A stretch of DNA of 64,000 nucleotides from NCBI RefSeq assembly GCF_000284035.1, contig NC_016887.1, positions 186,001 to 250,000 on the forward strand, read 5' to 3'. The notes under the pieces were generated by a model, which was not told the DNA's origin, made no database searches, and worked only from the letters and a program-made list of their open reading frames with translations. Source of the DNA: Nocardia cyriacigeorgica GUH-2 (GTDB lineage: Bacteria; Actinomycetota; Actinomycetes; Mycobacteriales; Mycobacteriaceae). Shown here piece after piece: positions 18,280 to 27,120 of the stretch (the first letter of the stretch is position 1; each line of letters starts with the position of its first letter). The translations under genes and the position numbers were made by a program.

Positions 18280-19326
18280 TCAGCGCCGCGAGTTCTTCTC
18301 CCGGAACATCCGCCGATGCTGCTTACTGATGTCCCGCCACACCTTCTCGCGCTCGGCCCGCAGCCGTTTATCGCTGCGCGCCGCCATCCACTCGTTCTCG
18401 CGGGCGAGTTTGCGATAGCTGTCCAGCCGCCGCTCGGTGAGCTCACCGCTGTCGATCGCCGCGCGCACCGCGCAGCCGGGTTCGGCGTCGTGCGCGCAGT
18501 CGCTGAAACGGCAGTCGGCGGCGAGGGTTTCGATATCGCTGAAGGTGCGTTCGAGTCCCTCGGCCGCGTCCCAGAGCCCGACGCCCCGCAGTCCGGGCGT
18601 GTCGATCAGCGTTCCGCCACCGGGCAGTGGCCGCAGCTCCCGGTGCACGGTGGTGTGTTTGCCCTTCTTGTCGACGGCGCGAACTTCGTTGGTGGCGAAC
18701 ACTTCCGCGCCGAGCAGCGCGTTGGCCAGCGTCGACTTGCCCGCACCGGACGGGCCGATGAGGGCCACGGTCCCGTCGAGCAGCGCGGTCAGCACATCGA
18801 GTCCGTATTCGCTGGTGGCACTGACCGCGACGACGGTGGCGCCGGGCGCGACGGCCCGCACCTCGTCGAGTGGAAGGTATTCGGCCGCATCGGCTTTGGT
18901 GAGCACGACGACGGGTTGCGCCTGCGACTCCCAGGCCAGCGCGAGCATCCGCTCGATCCGGCCCAGGTCGACGTCACCGTCGGCGGCGGTGCAGACCAGC
19001 ACCGTGTCGACATTGGCGGCGAGCACCTGCGCCCGCGAGTCCCGTGACGCCGTCGACCGCACGATCGCCGACCGCCGCGGCAACAGCCTGCGCACCGTCA
19101 TCGTCGCGTCGATGAGCACCCAGTCGCCGGTGCACAGCCCGCTGACCTCGGAATCCGAGCGCGGGCAGCTCGCTCGGCGCAATCCGCTGGGGGTGGCGAC
19201 ATCGCATTCGCCGCGATCCATTCGGATCACCCGCGCGGGCACGCATTCCGGGTCGAGCAGGGTGGTGTATTCGAGCCGGACGCGTTCGGTCCAGCCGTAG
19301 GGAACCAACTGGTCGTATTCGACCAT
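18280..19326 (-). CDS. rsgA: Ribosome small-subunit-dependent GTPase A
   Basis: RsgA is a late 30S assembly GTPase with a circularly permuted GTPase domain. The permuted motif order is visible: TKAD (G4, 143-146) before GPSGAGKST (G1, 191-199), the G2 region KGKHTTVHRELRPLP, then DTPGLRGVG (G3). The C-terminal zinc-binding motif is CRFSDCAHDAEPGC. An N-terminal OB-like domain precedes it. ATG 19326 (MVEYDQLVPYGW) has GGAGG nine bases upstream and is preferred to a longer frame; this gives 348 residues. A hairpin overlaps that SD, and a 28-codon ORF with an ideal SD precedes it. Confidence 0.92.
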   Translation of the reverse strand: MVEYDQLVPYGWTERVRLEYTTLLDPECVPARVIRMDRGECDVATPSGLRRASCPRSDSEVSGLCTGDWVLIDATMTVRRLLPRRSAIVRSTASRDSRAQVLAANVDTVLVCTAADGDVDLGRIERMLALAWESQAQPVVVLTKADAAEYLPLDEVRAVAPGATVVAVSATSEYGLDVLTALLDGTVALIGPSGAGKSTLANALLGAEVFATNEVRAVDKKGKHTTVHRELRPLPGGGTLIDTPGLRGVGLWDAAEGLERTFSDIETLAADCRFSDCAHDAEPGCAVRAAIDSGELTERRLDSYRKLARENEWMAARSDKRLRAEREKVWRDISKQHRRMFREKNSRR

Positions 19327-19337
19327 GATGAGAGCCT

Positions 19338-19359
19338 CCGTGGGGCGCCGAGCCCACGG
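19338..19359 (-). promoter_or_regulatory. Hairpin overlapping the rsgA ribosome-binding site
   Basis: CCCACGG/CCGTGGG arms (19353-19359 and 19338-19344) form a perfect 7-bp stem in the leader. The minus-strand GGAGG of rsgA occupies 19339-19335, so its first two bases are in the stem. This could limit rsgA translation; inference from sequence only. Confidence 0.4.
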
Positions 19360-19366
19360 CGGGGGC

Positions 19367-19453
19367 TCAGCGAGTCGAGTAAGAGAGGGAATCCGGGCCG
19401 TCGGTGTGCACCCGCACAGCCGACCTGGGCACAGCAATCCGCACGGTCACCAC
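19367..19453 (-). CDS. Possible 28-residue leader peptide upstream of rsgA
   Basis: A GTG-started ORF (MVTVRIAVPRSAVRVHTDGP and eight more residues) preceded by AGGAGGTGG, an almost perfect anti-16S match at ideal spacing. It lies between glfT1 and rsgA on their strand and ends 41 bases before the rsgA start codon. It has no known homologue that I recognise and no run of one amino acid. It may be a leader ORF or a small protein. The evidence is the SD and position only. Confidence 0.35.
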   Translation of the reverse strand: MVTVRIAVPRSAVRVHTDGPDSLSYSTR

Positions 19454-19524
19454 GAACTCCACCTCCTCGTTTCTCCTCGAAGTCGGGTCAACTCTCACAC
19501 GCGGGCCGGACCCGCGCAACCGAA

Positions 19525-20514
19525 TTACTGGTCCGGCTTCCCGAACTGCTCGTGCCGTCCCAGGCTGCGCAGATGGAACCATTCGCGCAGCCCCGCCGGA
19601 TCGCGCCGGGTCACCAGGAAGAACCAGGAGAAGCGGATCCATTCCTGCGGCAGCAGCTTGCGCATACCGGGCTGGGACATCAGGTACCCGCGGTTGCGGT
19701 AGGTGAAATAGCGCTTGACCGGGTCGTCCGGGTACTGGGTGTGCATGCGCCCGCCGAGGATCGGCTTGAACTCGGCCGCGCCGTTGGGATGCAGGTAGGC
19801 GGTTTGCAGGCAGGTGCCGAAGGGCAGCCCGGAGCGCACCAACCGCCGGTGCACCTCGACCTCGTCGCCGCGCACGAACAGCCGCAGATCCGGCACCCCG
19901 ATGACGTCGATCGCCCGCGCCGAGATGAGCGCGCCGTTGAACAGCGAGGCGATCCCGGGCAGGAAATCCTCCTCGCCCAGCTCCGACCGCAGCCGCCGCC
20001 ACACCACGCCGCGCCGCAGCGGGAAGGCCAGCCGGTCGGGCTCGTCGATATCGCAGACCACGGGGGAGACCTCGACCAGACCGTGCCTGCCGGCGCAGTC
20101 CAGCAGAGTGGCCAGCACTTCGGGGCCTTCGGGCCTGCCGTCGTCGTCGGCCAGCCACACCCAGTCGGCGCCGAGGCTGAGCGCGTGCAGGATGCCGAGC
20201 GCGAATCCGCCCGCGCCGCCGAGGTTGTGGGCCGAGCCGAGATAGGTCGTCTCCACCGGCTGATCCCGGACCAGCTCGGCCACCTCGGGCTCGTTGCCGT
20301 TGTCGACGACGATGAGATGGTCGACCGGCCGCGACTGCGTGGCCAGCACCTTCAACGATTCGGCCAGCAGTTCGCGCCGCTTGTGGGTGACGACGACGGC
20401 GACGATGCGAGCGGTCGCGCCGGTATCGACTGCCGCGTGTTCGGCGGAGGTCGCGGACTCGACCGGGGACGCCCCGGCAGCGATCGGGGTGTTCTTCCCG
20501 GTCGGCTCACTCAT
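19525..20514 (-). CDS. glfT1: Galactofuranosyltransferase GlfT1
   Basis: GlfT1 adds the first galactofuranoses to the rhamnosyl-GlcNAc decaprenyl-diphosphate primer. The 329-residue protein has a GT2 fold: IVAVVVTHKRRELLAESL, HLIVVDNGN, HNLGGAGGFALGI, the metal motif WLADDDGRPEG (DDD 123-125) and FVRGDEVEVHRRLVRSG. The C-terminal PVKRYFTYRNRGYLMSQPG is the usual GlfT1 tail. Its ATG overlaps the wzt stop (20511-20514), so it is the third gene of wzm-wzt-glfT1, the same order as Rv3783-Rv3781-Rv3782 neighbours. Confidence 0.94.
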   Translation of the reverse strand: MSEPTGKNTPIAAGASPVESATSAEHAAVDTGATARIVAVVVTHKRRELLAESLKVLATQSRPVDHLIVVDNGNEPEVAELVRDQPVETTYLGSAHNLGGAGGFALGILHALSLGADWVWLADDDGRPEGPEVLATLLDCAGRHGLVEVSPVVCDIDEPDRLAFPLRRGVVWRRLRSELGEEDFLPGIASLFNGALISARAIDVIGVPDLRLFVRGDEVEVHRRLVRSGLPFGTCLQTAYLHPNGAAEFKPILGGRMHTQYPDDPVKRYFTYRNRGYLMSQPGMRKLLPQEWIRFSWFFLVTRRDPAGLREWFHLRSLGRHEQFGKPDQ

Positions 20515-21350
20515 GTCTGGTTCGGCTCCAGTTCTCGTTCGGCGTCGGCGGCCTGCTCGGCTTCCAATTCGGCAAGGACGGTCGCGACGTGATTACCCGC
20601 CTCCGGGCCCTCGTAGGCCCGCACCACTTCTTCGATACCGCCGTGCAGCCGGACCTGGCCGTGATCGATCCACAGGGCCGAATCGCAGAGCTGGGCGAGG
20701 AATTCGTTGGAATGGCTGGCGAAGACCAGGATGCCGGATCGGGCCACCAATTTCTGGAGGCGCAGCCGGGCTTTTTTCATGAATTCCGCGTCGACGGCGC
20801 CGATGCCTTCGTCCAGCAGCAGGATTTCCGGGTCGATCGAGGTGACCACGCCCATCGCCAGCCGCACCCGCATACCGGTGGAGTAGGTGCGCAATGGCAT
20901 CGACAGGTATTCGCCGAGTTCGGTGAAATCGGCGATCTCATCGATCTTGGCCATCATCTGCTTGCGGGTCTGCCCGAGGAACAGGCCGCGAATGATGATG
21001 TTCTCGTATCCGGAGATCTCCGGGTCCATGCCGACACCGAGGTCGAACACCGGCGCCACCCGACCGCGAATGCGGGCACTGCCGCGCGAGGGTTCGTAGA
21101 TGCCCGACAGCAGCCGCAGCAGTGTGGATTTGCCCGCGCCGTTGTGCCCGACCAGGCCGATCCGGTCGCCTTCTTTGAGCGACAGCGTGATGTCGCGCAA
21201 TGCCTCGACCACCACGACATCGGACTGGTTGCGTCCGATGGCGCCGCCGGCTTTACCGAGGAACGCCTTCTTCAACGACCGCGATTTGGCGTCGAAGATG
21301 GGGAACTCCACCCACGCGTTGCGGGTTTCGATGCTCACATGATCTGTCAT
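20511..21350 (-). CDS. wzt: Galactan exporter ATPase Wzt
   Basis: This is the nucleotide-binding subunit of the ABC exporter that flips lipid-linked galactan. The 279-residue protein has Walker A GHNGAGKST (68-76), the Q-loop context SGYENIIIRGLFLG, a signature YSTGMRVRLAMG in which STG replaces SGG (usual for Wzt/TagH-type subunits), Walker B ILLLDEGIGAVD and the His switch VFASHS. The C-terminal part is short, without a glycan-binding carbohydrate module. It lies 14 bases after wzm and overlaps glfT1 by four. Confidence 0.94.
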   Translation of the reverse strand: MTDHVSIETRNAWVEFPIFDAKSRSLKKAFLGKAGGAIGRNQSDVVVVEALRDITLSLKEGDRIGLVGHNGAGKSTLLRLLSGIYEPSRGSARIRGRVAPVFDLGVGMDPEISGYENIIIRGLFLGQTRKQMMAKIDEIADFTELGEYLSMPLRTYSTGMRVRLAMGVVTSIDPEILLLDEGIGAVDAEFMKKARLRLQKLVARSGILVFASHSNEFLAQLCDSALWIDHGQVRLHGGIEEVVRAYEGPEAGNHVATVLAELEAEQAADAERELEPNQT

Positions 21351-21364
21351 CGCTGCATCGGCTC

Positions 21365-22252
21365 CTATACCCAGTACGGCACGCGCGAACGGAATTTCTT
21401 CAGGGCGAATACGGCCCCGATCCAGCCCACCACAGTGATCGCGCCGACGATCACCCAGTGATAGAGCTGCTGATCGTCACCGAGTAGCGGCGCGCGCACG
21501 ATTTCCAGGTAGTGGAAGGTCGGCACGATTTCGGCCAGCTTGGCCCGGTCGGCCACATCGCCGCCCTGTTCTTGCAGGCTCTTGGTGCTCCACATGACCG
21601 GGGTGAGCACGAACAGCATCAGCGTCATACTGCCGAGAATCGGTGCGATATCGCGGTAGCGGGTGCTGAAGATGCCGAACAGGATCGACACCCACATGGA
21701 ATTGGCGAAGATCAGCAGCAGCGCCGGTATCGCGAAGACGACCGTCCAATGCAGGTTCTGCCACACCCCGAAGGCGAGCAGCACCACGAAATAGATGGCG
21801 AAGTTGTGCGCGAAGAACAGGAACTGCCGCCACACCAGCCGGTAGACGTGCACGCTCAACGCCGAGGGCAACTGTTTGATCAGGCCCTCGTTGGCGATGA
21901 ACACATCCGAGCCCTCCAGGATGCTGGCCTGGATCACGTTCCACACGATCAACCCGACCGCCACATACGGCAGGTACTCGCGCAGCGGCTGGCCGAGCAG
22001 CGCCGCATAGAGAATGCCGATCGCGGTGGCCTGCACGCCGGTGGCGATGGTGATCCAGAACGGGCCGAGCACCGAGCGCCGGTAACGCTGCTTGATGTCC
22101 TGCCAGCCCAGCGATAGCCACAGCTCGCGCTGGCCGAAGCCGTCGCGCATGTCCTTGAACGCGCGGGCGAACGACTGCGAGTCCGAAACCAGCGGTTCGG
22201 CGGGCTCGACGGGCGCGGTGACGGTGGGTTCTGAGGTCTGTTCGTTACTCAC
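21365..22252 (-). CDS. wzm: Galactan exporter permease Wzm
   Basis: This is the membrane subunit of the galactan ABC exporter (ABC-2 type). It shows an amphipathic N-terminal helix followed by LGWQDIKQRYRRSVLGPFWI, six hydrophobic helices, the coupling segment VHVYRLVWRQFLFFAHNFAI and a C-terminal FRSRVPYWV identical in style to Rv3783. The exact start is uncertain. GTG 22252 (VSNEQTSEP) gives 295 residues, close to the family; GTG 22291 is also possible, and a longer frame up to 22408 is mostly low-complexity. It begins the wzm-wzt-glfT1 operon. Confidence 0.92.
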   Translation of the reverse strand: MSNEQTSEPTVTAPVEPAEPLVSDSQSFARAFKDMRDGFGQRELWLSLGWQDIKQRYRRSVLGPFWITIATGVQATAIGILYAALLGQPLREYLPYVAVGLIVWNVIQASILEGSDVFIANEGLIKQLPSALSVHVYRLVWRQFLFFAHNFAIYFVVLLAFGVWQNLHWTVVFAIPALLLIFANSMWVSILFGIFSTRYRDIAPILGSMTLMLFVLTPVMWSTKSLQEQGGDVADRAKLAEIVPTFHYLEIVRAPLLGDDQQLYHWVIVGAITVVGWIGAVFALKKFRSRVPYWV

Positions 22253-22427
22253 ATCGGAAACCGAGTCGGGGCGAGCGGCAGCGGCGGGCACGGTGGTCGA
22301 GACTACTCGGCCGACGGTCGACGGGCCCCGCCACCACTGCCGCCCGGCCGGGTCGAGGCGCGGAGGAGGCAGCGCAGCGCCACCACGCAGCGCCTCCCGG
22401 CCGGGCACAATTCAACACTGCCTGGGG

Positions 22428-23045
22428 TCACAGGTACTGGCCGGTGCCGCTCATGCCGTGGCCGTGCTGGGCGTTGCGCTGATCGCCCGCGTGCACACCC
22501 GGCGGCAGCGCACCCTGACGCATCTGCTCGAGCTGGGCCCGCGCCGCCATCTGCTGGGCGAACAGCGCGGTCTGGATGCCGTGGAACAGGCCCTCCAGCC
22601 AGCCGACCAGCTGGGCCTGGGCGATGCGCAGCTCGGCGTCGGAGGGCACCGACTCGTCGGTGAACGGCAGCGTCAGCCGCTCCAGCTCCTCACGCAGCTC
22701 CGGTGCCAAGCCCTGCTCCAGCTCGCGGATCGAGGATTTGTGGATCTCGCGCAGCCGGGCCCGGCTGGCGTCGTCCAGCGGTGCCGCCCGGACCTCCTCG
22801 AGCAGCTGCTTGATCATGGTGCCGATGCGCATGACCTTCGCGGGCTGCTCGACCATGTCGGCCAGCGATTCGCCGGAGTCGTCGCGCTCGTCAGAGTCGT
22901 TGGTTTTCTCGTCGTCGGAGACCACCTGCGCGGTGTAGGCCGCTTCCGATTCCTTGCCGCCGGGAAGCAGCAGGGGGCGTCCTTCGGGTCCGATAACGAC
23001 GACGGGATCCGATGCGTCATCCGAGTGCGTCATGGTCTCTATCAT
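22428..23045 (-). CDS. bpa: Bacterial proteasome activator Bpa
   Basis: Bpa (PafE) forms a ring that opens the 20S proteasome gate without ATP. The 205-residue protein has a variable acidic N-terminus (1-62), the conserved four-helix core from DMVEQPAKVMRIGTMIKQLL to WLEGLFHGIQTALFAQQMAA, and ends with the essential C-terminal GQYL tail that docks into proteasome pockets. This tail is intact (SGTGQYL). The start is ATG 23045 or ATG 23033. As in M. tuberculosis (Rv3780) it sits next to the galactan exporter genes. Its presence predicts prcBA elsewhere in the genome. Confidence 0.94.
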   Translation of the reverse strand: MIETMTHSDDASDPVVVIGPEGRPLLLPGGKESEAAYTAQVVSDDEKTNDSDERDDSGESLADMVEQPAKVMRIGTMIKQLLEEVRAAPLDDASRARLREIHKSSIRELEQGLAPELREELERLTLPFTDESVPSDAELRIAQAQLVGWLEGLFHGIQTALFAQQMAARAQLEQMRQGALPPGVHAGDQRNAQHGHGMSGTGQYL

Positions 23046-23128
23046 GTCGCGTCGGCCGCGAACGTGCTAAAGACGGTGGCTGTGGGGAGGGTTACGCGGG
23101 CTCACCCGCTGCCCTTAGAGTGGCCAGC

Positions 23129-24331
23129 ATGACTTACGACGTCGCGCGGGTTCGGGGCCTGATACCGTCCCTGGGCGACGGCTGGATCCACCTCGACCCG
23201 CAAGCGGGCATGCTGGTTCCGGATTCGGTATCCCGGGCCGTGTCAACAGGTTTCCGTACGTCGTCGTTTTCCCACGTCGGCCGCCATCATTCGGCCAAGC
23301 GCAGCGCCGCCATCCTGGACGCGGCGCGCGAGGCGGTCGCGGACCTGGTCGGCGGTGATCCCGCCGGCGTCGTGCTCGGGCCGGATCGTGCGGTACTGCT
23401 GGCCTGGCTGGCCGAGTCGCTGAGCTCGCGCCTCGGGCTCGGTACCGGGATCGTGCTGTCGCGCCTGGATGATGAGGCCAATGTCGCGCCCTGGTTGCGC
23501 ATCGCCAACCGCTACGGCGCGCATGTGCGCTGGGCCGAGGTGGAGATCGAGACCTGCGAGATGCCGGCCTGGCAGTTCGAGGAGCTGATCGGACCCACCG
23601 CGCGGCTGGTCGCGCTGACGGCCGCCTCGCCGATCGTCGGCTCGGCGCCCGCGGTGCGGGTGGCCGCCGACCGGGTGCATGAGGTGGGCGGGCTGCTGGT
23701 GGCCGACGCGTTCGGCGCCGCGCCCTACGCGCTGATCGATATCGAAGAACTCAATGCCGACGTGGTCGCGCTGAGCGCACCGTCGTGGGGCGGCCCGCAG
23801 ATCGGTGCGCTGGTCTTCCGCGATCCGGCCTTCCTCGACCGCATCCCGTCGATGTCGCTCAACCCGTATGCCAAGGGCGCCGAACGGCTCGAGGTCGGCG
23901 GGCACCAGTACTCACTGCTGGCCGGGCTCACCACCTCGATCGACTACCTGGCCGGGCTCGACGAACGCGCCACCGGCACCAGACGCGAACGCCTGGAAAT
24001 CTCCATCACCTCGTTGCAGGACTACCACGACCAGCTGTTCGAGCATCTGATGGACACCCTCGACAAGATCGACAACCTCACCGTCATCGGCCGCGCCTCC
24101 ACCCGCATCCCGACCGTCAGCTTCACCATGGTCGGCCTGCAAGCGGAGAAGATCGCCGCCAAGCTGGCCGACAACCGCATCGGCGTGCTCAGCGGCACGC
24201 ACGGCGGCAGCCGGCTGCTGGACGCGCTCGGCGTCAACGACGAGGGCGGTGCGGTCACCGTCGGTCTGGCGCCGTATACGACGAAGTTCGAGATCGATCA
24301 GCTCGGCCGCGCGCTGGCCGCACTGGACTGA
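23129..24331 (+). CDS. SufS-like cysteine-desulfurase homologue lacking the PLP lysine (Rv3778c-like)
   Basis: The protein has 400 residues and a class-V aminotransferase fold: QAGMLVPDSVSRAVSTGFRT, DAAREAVADLVGG, VADAFGAAPY (Asp 193, the PLP pyridine-N partner) and LGVNDEGGAVTVGLAPYTT. In cysteine desulfurases the Schiff-base lysine sits in SxHKxxGPxG; here the segment is SAPSWGGPQIG, with Ser 219 at that place. So normal desulfurase chemistry is not expected from this site. M. tuberculosis Rv3778c shows a similar loss. ATG 23129 is chosen over a longer frame. It is divergent from bpa. Confidence 0.82.
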   Translation: MTYDVARVRGLIPSLGDGWIHLDPQAGMLVPDSVSRAVSTGFRTSSFSHVGRHHSAKRSAAILDAAREAVADLVGGDPAGVVLGPDRAVLLAWLAESLSSRLGLGTGIVLSRLDDEANVAPWLRIANRYGAHVRWAEVEIETCEMPAWQFEELIGPTARLVALTAASPIVGSAPAVRVAADRVHEVGGLLVADAFGAAPYALIDIEELNADVVALSAPSWGGPQIGALVFRDPAFLDRIPSMSLNPYAKGAERLEVGGHQYSLLAGLTTSIDYLAGLDERATGTRRERLEISITSLQDYHDQLFEHLMDTLDKIDNLTVIGRASTRIPTVSFTMVGLQAEKIAAKLADNRIGVLSGTHGGSRLLDALGVNDEGGAVTVGLAPYTTKFEIDQLGRALAALD

Positions 24332-24512
24332 CACTGCCGAGACATCGGTCTGCCGGGTCGAACCATGCGGCCGAAAGCGGGCGAGCCCGTCCTGTGCGCC
24401 GCCGCGCAAGGCACCACCCCGCACCGTCGACCGCGAGCTGGGCAACGGCGGCTGAGTCCCGATGCTGGCTGCACTGGACTGACGCCGCCGAGGCATCGGC
24501 GGGCTGGGTCGA
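24313..24512 (+). repeat. Two imperfect 49-bp direct repeats over the 3' end of the SufS-like gene
   Basis: 24313-24361 and 24464-24512 match at about 41 of 49 positions by eye, 151 bases apart. The first copy includes the last six codons and stop of the gene (ending in ALD, TGA); the second copy repeats them in non-coding DNA. This looks like an old tandem duplication of the gene end. Confidence 0.6.
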
Positions 24513-24676
24513 CTGGCCGCCTGGCCTGCATGAATGCGGTCGCGGAGTGGGCGTAGGTCGCTGAGCAGGCAGTGAGGGCGCGGATTGATCACCCCGGTCC
24601 GTCGCGGCAGCGCGTGGCTCGTGAACTTTGCGGCCGAAACCCCCGGTGCCGCCCGGTCGAAAAGCTCCGTGCGGCC
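24332..24676. other. Convergent gap carrying a degraded gene-end duplication
   Basis: 345 bases between two convergent stop codons. Apart from the repeat copy at 24464-24512 nothing recognisable is present; no stable gene or strong terminator was found. Confidence 0.5.
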
Positions 24677-25678
24677 TCAGTACTCGCCGATCTGCACAAC
24701 GACCTTGCCTACGGTGTCGGGCGAATCCAGCAACTCGTGCGCCTGCCCCACCTCGCTGATCGGCAGTTCGGCCGCGATCACCGGAACCACGGCACCCTCC
24801 GCGACCAGCGGCCACACGTGCTTGCGGACCTCGGCGATGATCTCGGCCTTGCTGCCCGGCCCCGTCGCCGGACGTCCGCGCAGATTGGTGGCGCGCACCG
24901 CCGCGCGCTTGCCGAGCAGCGTGGCGAGGTTCAGTTCGCCCTTCACCCCGCCCTGCAATCCGATGACGACCAGCTGCCCGTAGGTGGCCAGCGCGTCCAC
25001 ATTGCGGGCCAGGTAGGCGGCGCCCATATTGTCGAGAATGATGTCGGCGCCCGGCCCGGCCGCGCCCTGCTCGTCGCGGATGATCTCGACGAAATCCTGT
25101 TCCCGGTAGTTGATCAGGATGTCCGCGCCCAGCTCGGCGCACTGTTCCAGCTTGTGTGCCGAACCCGCCGTCACCGCGACGCGCGCACCGAGCCGCTTGG
25201 CCACCTGGATCGCATGCGTGCCGATACCGCTGCCGCCGCCGTGGATCAGCACCAGCTGCCCGGCGCGCAGGCCCGCGGTCATCACCAGGTTCGACCACAC
25301 CGTGGCCGCCACCTCGGGCAACCCGGCCGCCGCACCCAGATCGAGTTCGTCCGGGATGGGCAGCAGCTGTCCCGCCGGTGCGACGGCCCGCTCGGCGTAA
25401 CCACCGCCGGACAGCAGCGCGCACACCCGGTCACCCACCGACCAGTCGCGGACTCCCTCGCCGAGCGCCGCGATCGTCCCCGAACACTCCAACCCGGGGA
25501 TCTCGCTCGCGCCCGGCGGCGGCGGATAGTGGCCTTTACGCTGCATGATGTCGGCCCGGTTCACCCCGGCCGCGGCGACGTCGATCAGCACTTCGCCGGG
25601 CCCGGCCTCCGGTTCGGGCGCCTCGGCCCACTCCATGACCTCCGGCCCACCGAATCCGTTCAAGGTGATCGCGCGCAC
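24677..25678 (-). CDS. NAD(P)H-quinone oxidoreductase, zinc-less MDR (PIG3-like)
   Basis: The 333-residue medium-chain dehydrogenase/reductase has no zinc ligands. Signatures include AAGVNRADIMQRKGHYPPPP followed by GASEIPGLECSGTI (the PIG3/TP53I3 quinone-reductase branch), AAAGLPEVAATVWSNL, and the NADPH motif HGGGSGIGTHAIQVAKRLGA. It probably reduces quinones or enals with NADPH in the cytosol. GTG 25678 (VRAITLNGFGGPEVMEW) matches the family N-terminus; an upstream in-frame extension of 75 residues is unlikely. Confidence 0.87.
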   Translation of the reverse strand: MRAITLNGFGGPEVMEWAEAPEPEAGPGEVLIDVAAAGVNRADIMQRKGHYPPPPGASEIPGLECSGTIAALGEGVRDWSVGDRVCALLSGGGYAERAVAPAGQLLPIPDELDLGAAAGLPEVAATVWSNLVMTAGLRAGQLVLIHGGGSGIGTHAIQVAKRLGARVAVTAGSAHKLEQCAELGADILINYREQDFVEIIRDEQGAAGPGADIILDNMGAAYLARNVDALATYGQLVVIGLQGGVKGELNLATLLGKRAAVRATNLRGRPATGPGSKAEIIAEVRKHVWPLVAEGAVVPVIAAELPISEVGQAHELLDSPDTVGKVVVQIGEY

Positions 25679-25930
25679 CCGCCCATACTGCCGGACCGCC
25701 CCGTCGCCCGGCCATCGCGGAGCTCGCCGAGCGCTACATGGCCGAGGCATCGCGCGAGTAGCACCCACGGTGATGTGACTCTCGGTCCGGGATCGCCCCG
25801 GGAGAGCGCGCTGGGCGGGGGTTACGGGCGAGTGATCGGCGGTGACGCGCCGCCACGAGAGTCCGGCCGCCGCTGCGGATTCGCCGGGTGTGGGCGCGGT
25901 CACGGAGGGTAGGCGCTAGCGTCTTCGAAC

Positions 25931-27106
25931 GTGAGCAGCTTCATCGACTTTCAGAATGAGATCTACTTCCGTGGGCTGGGCGGCGAGGTTCCGGAACTGC
26001 CGATGACGGCCGACGGGCTCGAGGAGCGGGCCCGGGAGTTGCTCGGCGCGGAGGCGTTTGCCTACGTCGCAGGGAGCGCGTCGGGGGAGCGCACAGCGCA
26101 GGCCAACCGCGCGGCCTTCGACCGCTACCGGATCGTGCCGCGCATGTTGCGGGGCACCACCGGGCACGGCACCCGCGATCTGTCGGTCGAGGTGCTGGGT
26201 ACCAAACTGTCCGCGCCGGTGCTCACCGCGCCGGTCGGGGTGCTGGAGCTGCTGCAGGAGCGCGGCGAGACGGTGGTCGGTGAGGTCACCAAGGAGCTCG
26301 GCGTCGGCATGGTGCTGTCCACGGCGGCGTCGTCGACCATCGAGGAGGTCGGCGCGGTCTCCGGCGAATGGTGGTATCAGCTGTACTGGCCCGCTGACAA
26401 CGACCTCGCGCGCTCGTTCGTCCAGCGGGCCGAGCAGGCCGGCGCCAAGGCCATCGTCGTCACCGTCGACACGCCCTCGCTCGGCTGGCGCCCGCGCGAT
26501 CTGGAGCTGGCCCATCTGCCGTTCTTGCAGGGCAAGGGCATCGCGAACTACCTGTCCGATCCGGTGTTCCGCGCCAAGCTGCCCGCCGCGCCGGAGGACA
26601 GCGAGGACGCCATGCGCACCGCGATCCTCACCTGGGCCGGGCTGTTCGGCAACCACACGCTGCGCCCCGCCGATATCGCGCACCTGCGCGAATGGACCGA
26701 CCTGCCGATCGCGGTCAAGGGCATCCTGCATCCCGACGACGCCAGGCAGGTGGTCGACGCCGGCGCCGACGCGGTGGTGGTGAGCAACCACGGCGGCCGT
26801 CAGGTCGACGGCGCCATCGCGGCGCTGGACGCGCTGCCCGCCGTGGTCGCGGGCGTCGGCGATCGCGCCGACGTGCTTTTCGACTCCGGAATCCGCACCG
26901 GCTCGGACATGCTCATCGCGCTGGCGCTGGGCGCCAAGGCGGTGTTCTACGGGCGGCCGTGGGCCTATGGGCTCGGCATCGCCGGTCACGACGGCGTGCG
27001 TCATGCGCTGCGGCTGCTGCTGGCCGACTTCGATTCGGCGATGGGCCTGTCCGGTCACGCGAAGGTCGGCGATCTCTCGCGCGATCTGCTGGTGACGCCG
27101 CGCTGA
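25931..27106 (+). CDS. Lactate 2-monooxygenase / FMN-dependent alpha-hydroxy-acid oxidase
   Basis: The 391-residue TIM-barrel flavoenzyme has FMN and substrate motifs: FAYVAGSASGERT, WWYQLYWPADNDLA, TVDTPSLGWRPRDLELAHLP, the base-region AVKGILHPDDAR, the catalytic His in VVSNHGGRQVDG and FDSGIRTGSDML. The GWRPRDL motif and overall length fit mycobacterial lactate 2-monooxygenase, which turns lactate into acetate, CO2 and water; other 2-hydroxyacids are possible. GTG 25931 is the start, SD weak. A MarR gene follows at 57 bases and may regulate it. Confidence 0.83.
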   Translation: MSSFIDFQNEIYFRGLGGEVPELPMTADGLEERARELLGAEAFAYVAGSASGERTAQANRAAFDRYRIVPRMLRGTTGHGTRDLSVEVLGTKLSAPVLTAPVGVLELLQERGETVVGEVTKELGVGMVLSTAASSTIEEVGAVSGEWWYQLYWPADNDLARSFVQRAEQAGAKAIVVTVDTPSLGWRPRDLELAHLPFLQGKGIANYLSDPVFRAKLPAAPEDSEDAMRTAILTWAGLFGNHTLRPADIAHLREWTDLPIAVKGILHPDDARQVVDAGADAVVVSNHGGRQVDGAIAALDALPAVVAGVGDRADVLFDSGIRTGSDMLIALALGAKAVFYGRPWAYGLGIAGHDGVRHALRLLLADFDSAMGLSGHAKVGDLSRDLLVTPR

Positions 27107-27120
27107 ACGCCGAAAGGGTA

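Noticed and set aside
22253..22408. N-terminal extension of Wzm
   Set aside because: Pro/Arg/Gly-rich low-complexity sequence upstream of the family N-terminus without an SD; more likely untranslated.
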